9,158 nucleotides of DNA. It comes from Aquirhabdus sp. Lineage in GTDB: Bacteria > Pseudomonadota > Gammaproteobacteria > Pseudomonadales > Moraxellaceae. The stretch lies in contig JASLEL010000301.1 in NCBI GenBank assembly GCA_030151145.1, forward strand, positions 1-9,158, given 5' to 3'. The notes beneath the pieces were generated by a model, which searched no databases, was not told the DNA's origin, and saw nothing but the letters and a program-made list of their open reading frames with translations. Position 1 is the first letter of the stretch. Each line of letters starts with the position of its first letter. Below are positions 1 through 5,063 of this stretch, piece after piece. A program made the position numbers and the translations under genes.

Positions 1-1631
1 CCATCCGGCTTGACGATCGACACGGCTGGCAGGCTGTTGTTCTGGATGTCGGTGTACAGGCTGCCGAGATCCTGGTTGTTGGCGCGCAGAGTCGGGTTGG
101 TCATGATCTGGGTCGAGTACAAGAACGGATCACAGATATTACAGAATACACCTGCGCCATCTTCCTGACCGCCATCCCAGCCTTCGCCGTAGTATTTCCA
201 GCTGACGTTATGTTTGGTCAGCAGCAGGCCGATGTTGTTCTGGGTGGTTGGTGGTACGGTGAAGGTCGGTACGGTCGTGCCGCTGGCGTTGGTGGTGGTC
301 AGCGGGGCAGCGAAGCCGTTACCGGTATAGCCGGGGTTGTAGTTGTTGACCAGATAGTAGGCACCGGTCTGACAGACGCTGGCTGGCTTATACGGCAGGG
401 CGCTGAAGTAGTTCAGGATCGGAGCGACGCCGGGCTGGGTGTTATCGGCACAGTTGACATAGGAGCCACCGCCGCCGGTGTTGGGGTTGCCATAGCCGTC
501 CTGCGTGTAGTAGTTGTTGGTGCCGGCCTGCGGGTTCGGGTTTTCGATCAGGCTGCTGGTCGTACCGTTGCCGGTGACGTTCGGTGGGGTGATCGGGTTG
601 CCGTTGTTGTCGGCATAATAGATCGGTGAGCCATAGCCCAGCTCAATGTGATTCGCACCGGTACCGCCCATGACGGACTGGTGGAAGTTGTCGCTCATGG
701 TGTATTGCTGAGCCAGTTGGGTAAAGTAAGGTGCATCACCCTGCGCCACGTTCAGGAACTGCATGGCGGTCGCACCTTCACCGGTGCTGGTATTGGTGAA
801 GTTGGCAGGCTGGGCAGCACCGTTGCTACCGGCAGCGACGGTGGTCTCAACCCATGGGTACAGGTCATTCTGACAGCCACTCGGGTTCAGCGCGGTGATG
901 GCTGTGGCGTTACAGTCGACTTGCTGCCACATCTGGAAGAAACGATGCACCGGGCTGGCTGCATAGCTCTGATAAATTGGCAGGGCACCATGCATGCTGA
1001 CCGGACCGTTTGGCAGCGATGGCGGGAAGCGGGTATCCAGTACGCCCTGCTTCAGGCCGGTACCGCCAGTTGCCAGCGAGGCGTAGAAACTCAGCACGTT
1101 GCTGGTCATCTCATTGGCGGTCGACAGGGCTGGTTCTACGGACTGTGCCTGCGCTGCGGAGAGAAAGTTGGCATTGGTTGGTGCCCCACCGGTCATTTGC
1201 GGTGGGAAGGTCGCGGTGGTGTAGGCGACTTTGTTGCTTGGGCTGTTGGTGTAGGTGCCGTTGACCGTGGCGCTGAACTGCTGGGCCTTGCTGAAGTTTG
1301 GACCTGGGGTACCGTCGGCATTTACGATGCCTTGCGACAGCAGGTTGTTGACTGTCTGACCGCTCGGTGGCGTGTAGGTGGCAAACACATGGTCAAAGGT
1401 ACGGTTTTCACCGATGATCAGGATCACATGCTGGATCGGGGTCTTGGCGGTGGCTGCAGTCGGCGTTGGTGTCGGTGCAGGCGTTGGTGCCGGAGTCGGT
1501 GCAGGGGCAGGGGTGCTGCTGTCATTACTGTCGTTACAGGCGACCAGCGTTGCGGTCCCCATGATTGCTGCGATCAGCAGAACGATTGGTTTCAATCGTT
1601 TGCCGCGAGTACGGGTCGAGTTATCCATCAT
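1..1631 (-). CDS. Phosphoesterase-family lipoprotein (phospholipase C / acid phosphatase AcpA type), 3' end off window
   Basis: The minus strand is open from ATG at 1631 to the window edge (543 codons, no stop). The N terminus has a basic segment, a hydrophobic stretch and a lipobox LVAC with Cys32, so the product is probably a lipoprotein. A Pro/Ala/Thr linker (residues 40-58) follows. The mature domain opens with IQHVILIIGENRTFDHVF (66-83), the signature of the PF04185 phosphoesterase family, where the ENR(S/T)FD segment binds metal. A second family block, FHQSVMGGTGANH, places Thr324 where the family nucleophile Ser/Thr lies and His328 just after. The block HRFFQMWQQ (from residue 229) is also typical. 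The family hydrolyses phosphomonoesters or phospholipid headgroups; the substrate here cannot be told. The C-terminal metal-binding part expected for the family lies outside the window. ATG codons at 1631 and 1628 are both served by GGAAGGGAG. PhoB-like boxes upstream suggest phosphate-starvation control. Confidence 0.9.
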   Translation of the reverse strand, partial: MMDNSTRTRGKRLKPIVLLIAAIMGTATLVACNDSNDSSTPAPAPTPAPTPAPTPTPTAATAKTPIQHVILIIGENRTFDHVFATYTPPSGQTVNNLLSQGIVNADGTPGPNFSKAQQFSATVNGTYTNSPSNKVAYTTATFPPQMTGGAPTNANFLSAAQAQSVEPALSTANEMTSNVLSFYASLATGGTGLKQGVLDTRFPPSLPNGPVSMHGALPIYQSYAASPVHRFFQMWQQVDCNATAITALNPSGCQNDLYPWVETTVAAGSNGAAQPANFTNTSTGEGATAMQFLNVAQGDAPYFTQLAQQYTMSDNFHQSVMGGTGANHIELGYGSPIYYADNNGNPITPPNVTGNGTTSSLIENPNPQAGTNNYYTQDGYGNPNTGGGGSYVNCADNTQPGVAPILNYFSALPYKPASVCQTGAYYLVNNYNPGYTGNGFAAPLTTTNASGTTVPTFTVPPTTQNNIGLLLTKHNVSWKYYGEGWDGGQEDGAGVFCNICDPFLYSTQIMTNPTLRANNQDLGSLYTDIQNNSLPAVSIVKPD

Positions 1632-1656
1632 ATAGCTCCCTTCCAGTGTTTTAGTG

Positions 1657-1671
1657 CACCTGAGTCAGGTG
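1657..1671 (-). other. Small inverted repeat in the phosphoesterase leader
   Basis: CACCTG and CAGGTG flank a 3-nt loop, giving a 6-bp hairpin about 25 nt upstream of the start codon in the predicted 5' leader. It has no U-tract and does not cover the ribosome binding site. A role in mRNA stability or as a protein site is possible but unproven. Confidence 0.35.
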
Positions 1672-1707
1672 GTGTCGCACGAGTTAAAAAAACAATGCAT
1701 CGGCGGC

Positions 1708-1777
1708 TATAAAGTAGGCAGCTAATATGACGCTGATTTGACAGACTGGTTAATAAAAAATGAACAACTGATGACAG
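1708..1777 (-). promoter_or_regulatory. PhoB-box array and -10 region of the phosphoesterase gene
   Basis: On the minus strand, 1777-1760 reads CTGTCATCAGTTGTTCAT and 1744-1727 reads CTGTCAAATCAGCGTCAT. The enterobacterial Pho-box consensus is two CTGTCAT-like 7-mers separated by 4 nt. The first box has a perfect left half and a weaker right half (4/7). The second has halves matching 6/7 and 5/7. The box starts are 33 bp apart, exactly three 11-bp units, and the DNA between them is A/T-rich in the same register. A TACTTT/TTTATA -10-like segment (1716-1708) begins 10-13 nt after the last box, as in PhoB-dependent promoters where the box replaces the -35. Predicted start is near 1700, giving a leader of about 70 nt. 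PhoB control is inferred from pattern and spacing only. Confidence 0.62.
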
Positions 1778-1876
1778 TGGAAAAGCGCTGTAAACCGTGC
1801 AGCACAAGGCTTGCGCACGATTTACATATTATAAATTTATTCTGCAAATATTATCCATGTAATCTACATATATTAA

Positions 1877-3304
1877 TCAATGTGCAGGTTTATAACCATC
1901 GGTCAGGGTATTTAAAAATGCGATGACATCGCTGATTTCGGCATCCGTCAGTGCGGGTGCATCACCGACTTTGCGATTAAAGGGCGCATCGTGGTAGTCG
2001 ATATTGCCCTGATACTTTTGGGGCAGATCGTCGAACTTATGGATGGTGCCATTGGGCAGTTTTGCATACACCAGCTCGGGGTGGATGTCGCGATTGACAT
2101 AAAAATTCAGCACATCGCGCAGGTTGTGATAGACGCCATTGTGAAAATACGCCTGCCGCACGGCGACATTGCGCAGAGAAGGGGTCTTAAACAGCCCGCA
2201 GTTGGCGGCCTGCTGCGCATAGACATCGTGCCGCGACGGACCGCAGATGCCTAAGTCGTAGAAATGCGCATCCTGATTGGCGCTGATCCCCGGGTTGCGC
2301 GGCACGCCGAGTGCCTCAAACTCATAGTCGGTAAACATCGGCGGATGTCCGTTGGGACGAGGCTGATCGAGATGACAGGCGGCGCAGTTGCCTTTGTTGG
2401 GATCATCAAACAGTTTAAGCCCCCGCATCTCAGGTGCCGTTAAGGTCGCTTTACCCGCAAGATATGCATCGTATTTGCTGCTGTAGGGCGCGAAGGCCCG
2501 CTCCTCGGTCTGGTAGCGCCCGATCAAAAACAGCACTTCCTCCAGAAAGCGATCATCGTTCTGCATGATGTCGGGACCGGCAAACTGCTCGATTTGCTTG
2601 ATATAGGGTAATTGCTTCAGGGTTCGGACCAGTACGGCCTTGGAGGTATTGGCCATCTCCAGCGGATTCATCAGTGGTCCCAGTGCCTGCGCCTCCAGCG
2701 AATCCGCTCGCCCATCCCAAAACAGCCCGCCTTCGGGTACCTGATCACTGGGGCTTGCGGCCTGATGCGCCTGCTTGATCTGGCTGGCCTGCTTGGTCAA
2801 CGGCTGCTGCGTCGCCAGATGGATGCCGTCCTGACTTAGCGCCTCGGTAATGCTGGATGAGCCGCCGGGATTGGCTTCTTCGCTGGCCTCATCGGTCGCC
2901 CCGATGGAGAAGAACGGCGTCTCTTTGCTATAGGTCAGATTGGGCACGGCACGCAGTCCCTGCAGGTGGCCGTCTTTGCCGCCCATCTGCACGCTCAAGG
3001 CATTGGCGGGACCAAAGGCATGCTGCGGACTATGGCAACTGGCACAGGACATCTGGCCCGATGCCGACAGGCGTGGCTCAAAGAACAGCATCTTGCCGAG
3101 TGCCGCCATCGGGCTTAAGGGCGGGGCTGCTACGTGGTCTGTGTGAGCGGCAGTGGTCACTGGGCTTTGCCCGCTGTCCTCTGCGTGATCGGGATGCGCG
3201 GCTGGATGGCAGCCGTTGAGTGCAGTGAGGGTGACCATCCCGGCACAGACCGCCAGCACCAGTGTGATTGAGGAGATGAGGCGATGAGGGAAATCATGGG
3301 ACAT
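1877..3304 (-). CDS. Di-heme cytochrome c peroxidase / MauG family lipoprotein
   Basis: The product has 475 aa with a hydrophobic signal segment ending in LNGC (Cys32), a slightly atypical lipobox, so it is exported and probably lipid-anchored. A His-rich linker (33-60) follows. There are two c-type heme motifs, CASCH (87-91) and CAACH (307-311), with the family blocks LGKMLFFEPRLS before heme 1, LFWDGRADSLEAQALGPL (194-211), FTDYEFEALG (324-333) and TPSLRNV...YFHNGVY (374-392). This is the PF03150 di-heme peroxidase/MauG architecture; members reduce H2O2 or oxidise a protein or small-molecule partner in the periplasm. The length exceeds classical CcpA (about 330 aa), largely through the N-terminal linker and an insert at about 110-190. 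The phosphoesterase gene lies 245 bp downstream on the same strand with its own promoter. The start has no clear Shine-Dalgarno, but no in-frame alternative precedes it. The specific substrate is unknown. Confidence 0.95.
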   Translation of the reverse strand: MSHDFPHRLISSITLVLAVCAGMVTLTALNGCHPAAHPDHAEDSGQSPVTTAAHTDHVAAPPLSPMAALGKMLFFEPRLSASGQMSCASCHSPQHAFGPANALSVQMGGKDGHLQGLRAVPNLTYSKETPFFSIGATDEASEEANPGGSSSITEALSQDGIHLATQQPLTKQASQIKQAHQAASPSDQVPEGGLFWDGRADSLEAQALGPLMNPLEMANTSKAVLVRTLKQLPYIKQIEQFAGPDIMQNDDRFLEEVLFLIGRYQTEERAFAPYSSKYDAYLAGKATLTAPEMRGLKLFDDPNKGNCAACHLDQPRPNGHPPMFTDYEFEALGVPRNPGISANQDAHFYDLGICGPSRHDVYAQQAANCGLFKTPSLRNVAVRQAYFHNGVYHNLRDVLNFYVNRDIHPELVYAKLPNGTIHKFDDLPQKYQGNIDYHDAPFNRKVGDAPALTDAEISDVIAFLNTLTDGYKPAH

Positions 3305-3358
3305 GGTGCCAGCGTACCTGCGACCTGTAGAGGTGAAAAAAACAGCATGTAGTCCGGC

Positions 3359-3393
3359 ATCATAGTCAGTGATTCATGAATGAATGATGACTG
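3359..3393 (-). promoter_or_regulatory. PhoB-like promoter of the MauG-family gene
   Basis: On the minus strand, 3393-3376 reads CAGTCATCATTCATTCAT. Its two 7-mers match CTGTCAT at 6/7 and 5/7 with the required 4-nt spacer. Eleven nucleotides downstream lies TATGAT (3364-3359), a 5/6 match to the sigma70 -10. There is no separate good -35, the arrangement seen in Pho promoters. The predicted start near 3352 gives a leader of about 48 nt before the ATG at 3304. The call rests on pattern and spacing, without experimental or comparative support. Confidence 0.58.
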
Positions 3394-3633
3394 TCGGGTA
3401 GCCTGAGCTGGCCTATTGCGTGGGTCCGGGCACGCATTGCGCAGGGATGTCGAGGTCGACGGATTGGCTTTATGGCGTACTATTTTTGATTTGATGTTTT
3501 GATTTGGGGTGGAGATTGATCACGGCGTCGATGTGATGGCGTCGGCGAGACGGGCATCACTGGTGCTGCCACAGGGTCTGTCAGCACTTTCTCGTTACTT
3601 TGTAATCTGGCTCAAAAAAACGGCGATATTGAG
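3394..3633. other. Intergenic stretch without a recognisable gene
   Basis: No credible reading frame with a ribosome binding site or family similarity is visible on either strand. The stretch separates the divergent Pho-type promoter from the RNA candidate at 3669. It contains a modest inverted repeat, GCGTG/CACGC around 3419-3436, and AT-rich direct repetition of a TTTGATTTGATG-like sequence near 3485-3510. Neither can be assigned a role. Confidence 0.6.
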
Positions 3634-3662
3634 TTGAAATTGTGATGAAGTTGGTATATTTT
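3634..3662 (+). promoter_or_regulatory. Candidate sigma70 promoter for the structured RNA
   Basis: TTGAAA (3634-3639, 5/6 match to TTGACA) is followed after 17 nt by TATTTT (3657-3662, 4/6). An overlapping TATATT at 15-nt spacing is the alternative -10. A start 7 nt downstream falls at about 3669, exactly where the structured segment begins. That agreement is the main reason to accept it. Confidence 0.45.
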
Positions 3663-3668
3663 TGCATT

Positions 3669-3770
3669 TGTAGGCTCGGTGAGCGATATGGTTATCGTCA
3701 CTCTCCTTGGCAGGAATCGGGCCTACATCTGCAGTAAAAAAACACCGGGCCCATGGGTCCGGTTTTTTTT
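3669..3770 (+). ncRNA. Candidate structured small RNA (three-way junction plus terminator)
   Basis: The segment folds by inspection into a closing stem P1 (3669-3678 with 3718-3727, 10 bp including one G-U). P1 encloses hairpin P2 (3679-3701: GTGA and CGATA pair with TATCG and TCAC, TGGT loop, one bulged G at 3683) and hairpin P3 (3704-3715: TCCT/AGGA, loop TGGC). Only short unpaired joints remain (3702-3703 and 3716-3717). After a purine-rich linker comes a strong intrinsic terminator. A promoter sits immediately upstream and no protein gene lies between it and the terminator, so a free-standing sRNA of about 100 nt is the simplest reading. The alternative is a leader element (aptamer plus terminator) for the gene at 3994, although that gene has its own possible promoter and lies 220 nt away. 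I do not recognise the fold as a named RNA family. Confidence 0.5.
3736..3770 (+). terminator. Intrinsic terminator of the RNA candidate, potentially bidirectional
   Basis: ACCGGGCC (3744-3751) pairs with GGTCCGGT (3756-3763), 8 bp with one G-U and a 4-nt loop, followed by eight T residues (3763-3770). Seven A residues (3736-3742) precede it, so it could also stop minus-strand transcription. Confidence 0.88.
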
Positions 3771-3835
3771 GCGGGGCTGATGCGATGCGTGGCGAGGTGT
3801 GTGCCGACGAGGATCGTAGCGGCATGGGGTGCATG

Positions 3836-3857
3836 TCATAAATCTGAGTCTTTATGA
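3836..3857. promoter_or_regulatory. AT-rich inverted repeat, possible operator
   Basis: TCATAAA (3836-3842) and TTTATGA (3851-3857) form a perfect 7-bp dyad around an 8-nt centre, upstream of the promoter candidate for the gene at 3994. It could be a transcription-factor site or a weak hairpin. No factor can be named. Confidence 0.3.
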
Positions 3858-3904
3858 TGATTTACTGTCAGATATATCGCAGTGCCAGCGGATGCATCTG
3901 CGGC

Positions 3905-3933
3905 TTGTGAGCGGCAGGGCAGGCGAGTATGCT
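3905..3933 (+). promoter_or_regulatory. Candidate promoter of the 88-aa protein gene
   Basis: TTGTGA (3905-3910, 4/6) and TATGCT (3928-3933, 4/6) are separated by 17 nt. They would give a leader of about 54 nt before the ATG at 3994. Matches are modest, and a TATATG lies nearby, so the exact -10 is uncertain. Confidence 0.33.
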
Positions 3934-3993
3934 GAGCGTATATGAGTCGTCCGTCTGATGTGTTTGCCTGATGCGCCCGTCCAGGAGTCCGCC

Positions 3994-4260
3994 ATGCTCG
4001 ATGCGATTAAAAAACAGCTTAATGCCCACCGCTATGCGACCCGGATCTTTATGCTGCGCAAGGATAATCTCACATCGTCTTTCATCGCTGATATCTACTT
4101 TAAGGCGGTGCCGCGGCATGGCGAGTTTATCGTGGTGCAGGGCGTCGGCTATGTGGTCGATGAGGTGGTCCATTTTCCCGAAGAAGACGAAACCCATCTG
4201 TATGTGAAATACCCCATCGCCGATCATCATATCGCGCGCCAGTATGCTCATCGCGAATAG
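3994..4260 (+). CDS. Small protein of unknown function (88 aa)
   Basis: I choose ATG 3994 over the upstream in-frame ATG at 3958 because AGGAG (3983-3987) lies 6 nt before it. The product is a cytosolic-looking 88-aa protein with no signal peptide or membrane segment. Residues 1-13 look helical (MLDAIKKQLNAHR). The rest reads as alternating beta-strands (TRIFMLR, SFIADIYFKAV, GEFIVVQGVGYVVDEVVHF, THLYVKYPI), suggesting a compact beta-barrel or sandwich, and ends in a charged tail rich in His. I do not recognise the family. It stands alone between the RNA candidate and a small lipoprotein gene 200 bp downstream on the same strand. Confidence 0.75.
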   Translation: MLDAIKKQLNAHRYATRIFMLRKDNLTSSFIADIYFKAVPRHGEFIVVQGVGYVVDEVVHFPEEDETHLYVKYPIADHHIARQYAHRE

Positions 4261-4272
4261 GCTGGCAGCAGA

Positions 4273-4296
4273 GACAGACAAGACAGGACAGGACTG
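4273..4296 (+). repeat. Imperfect GACAG pentamer tract
   Basis: Units GACAG at 4273, 4282 and 4287 and GACTG at 4292, with a 4-nt ACAA between the first two, lie just after the stop codon of the 88-aa gene. The tract is short and imperfect. It resembles, in unit length and position after a stop codon, the much cleaner pentamer repeat at 4851. Confidence 0.5.
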
Positions 4297-4343
4297 GGGT
4301 ACAGATCAGAAATAGAAGCGACACCATCTGCATCGCGCAGATT

Positions 4344-4377
4344 AATCGCGGCGGTAACTGGGGGTGGTTCCGCGATT
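4344..4377 (+). other. Inverted repeat between two plus-strand genes
   Basis: AATCGCGG (4344-4351) is complementary to CCGCGATT (4370-4377), an 8-bp stem with an 18-nt loop. No T-tract follows directly, so it is not a standard terminator. A TTTTT run occurs later, near 4426. Shorter GCATG/CATGC dyads follow at 4384-4398. Confidence 0.35.
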
Positions 4378-4462
4378 TACCGTGCATGTGAATCATGCCG
4401 GGCATGGCCGGAATCCAATGGGCTCTTTTTATACATCATTGCAAGATTGACGGGTCTCATTT

Positions 4463-4843
4463 ATGAGCAGGTTCAAGATCAACGCGATCGCGGCGTTTCC
4501 GCAGGGCATCAGCCCCCTATACAGGCAGGGGGCGAAGCGTGGCATGCCCGTATTCCTGACCCTGTGGCTGACGGGATGCATGACATCCGCGACACTGCCG
4601 GTGTCGTACTATCATGACCATGGCGTGGTCCCGGGCGCATACTATAGTGAAGCCAAAGAAAAACTCGAAAAAGACGGCTTTAACTGCCACGGCAATGGCG
4701 CGCAGGGCGGCAAGTCGTGCGCCAAGCCGGTTGCGACATGGAATCCCCTTATGAGCTGTCTGGAGCGTGTCAATCTGGATGTGCGTGAAGGGCGTATCAC
4801 CCGTGTCGTGCCGTGGCATCAGCCGGATTGCACCGCACTTTAA
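4463..4843 (+). CDS. Small predicted lipoprotein of unknown function (126 aa)
   Basis: A canonical lipobox LTGC (Cys39) follows the hydrophobic stretch PVFLTLWLTG, so the mature protein of about 88 aa should be lipid-anchored. The N-terminal region before it is unusually long (27 residues ending in KRG). The internal Met28 would give only 11 residues before the Cys and no positive charge, so I keep the longer start, although its Shine-Dalgarno (GGG 9 nt upstream) is weak. The mature part is rich in charged residues, with four further Cys (NCHG, SCAK, SCLER, DCTAL) that could form disulfides. A pattern like AYYSEAKEKLEKDGFNC is reminiscent of small envelope lipoproteins that bear one helix and a short sheet. 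No family is recognised. A pentanucleotide repeat begins 7 bp after the stop. Confidence 0.72.
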   Translation: MSRFKINAIAAFPQGISPLYRQGAKRGMPVFLTLWLTGCMTSATLPVSYYHDHGVVPGAYYSEAKEKLEKDGFNCHGNGAQGGKSCAKPVATWNPLMSCLERVNLDVREGRITRVVPWHQPDCTAL

Positions 4844-4850
4844 TACACTT

Positions 4851-4899
4851 TTGCCTTGCCTTGCCTTGCCTTGCCTTGCCTTGCCTTGCCTTGCCTTGC
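4851..4899 (+). repeat. (TTGCC)9 pentanucleotide microsatellite
   Basis: Nine perfect tandem TTGCC units occupy 4851-4895, followed by a partial TTGC. On the other strand the unit is GGCAA. It lies 7 bp after the stop of the small lipoprotein gene and about 85 bp upstream of the promoter candidate for the metal-dependent hydrolase. Perfect short-unit arrays of this length are prone to slipped-strand copy-number change. Its location outside any accepted reading frame means that any effect would be on transcript ends or spacing, not on translation frame. Confidence 0.97.
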
Positions 4900-4983
4900 T
4901 GCTGTTTATCATGCTGCGGTGGCAGTCTGTGACCTGCGAACTCGTCTGTAACCGCCTGATGTGGCCGAAAATGAACAATTACT

Positions 4984-5011
4984 CGGACAAATGATAACGG
5001 TGTGTTAAAAT
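4984..5011 (+). promoter_or_regulatory. Candidate promoter of the metal-dependent hydrolase gene
   Basis: CGGACA (4984-4989, GACA core) and TAAAAT (5006-5011, 5/6) are separated by 16 nt, giving a leader of about 45 nt. It lies downstream of the TTGCC array, so transcription of the hydrolase probably does not cross the repeat unless it reads through from the lipoprotein gene. Confidence 0.5.
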
Positions 5012-5063
5012 CCGCCCCGTTTCCCGCGTAAACGTTTTTCCGTGCTTTAATGAGGCGTATCCA

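Noticed and set aside
210..1712. Long plus-strand reading frames opposite the phosphoesterase gene
   Set aside because: They are antisense shadows of a gene with clear family motifs and lipoprotein signal; the translations are Gly/Val/Arg-rich without any domain.
3669..3727. TGTAGGC...GCCTACA dyad considered as an integron attC site
   Set aside because: The terminal boxes lack the conserved AAC/GTT bases of attC core sites, and no cassette or integrase is present.
3689..3781. 30-codon plus-strand ORF inside the RNA candidate
   Set aside because: It runs through both strands of the terminator hairpin and its T-tract, and its start lies in a hairpin loop with only a weak ribosome binding site. 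The structured-RNA reading explains the sequence better.
3868..4281. Minus-strand frame of 137 aa over the 88-aa gene
   Set aside because: The plus-strand frame has an AGGAG at proper spacing and better composition; the minus frame is its shadow.
4851..4899. TTGCC array considered as CRISPR or attachment-site repeat
   Set aside because: There are no spacers between units and no cas or integrase gene nearby; it is a plain microsatellite.
4517..4978. Minus-strand frame of 153 aa containing an ARQGK repeat
   Set aside because: It is antisense to the small lipoprotein gene and its repeat is only the TTGCC microsatellite read through. It has no good ribosome binding site or signal.
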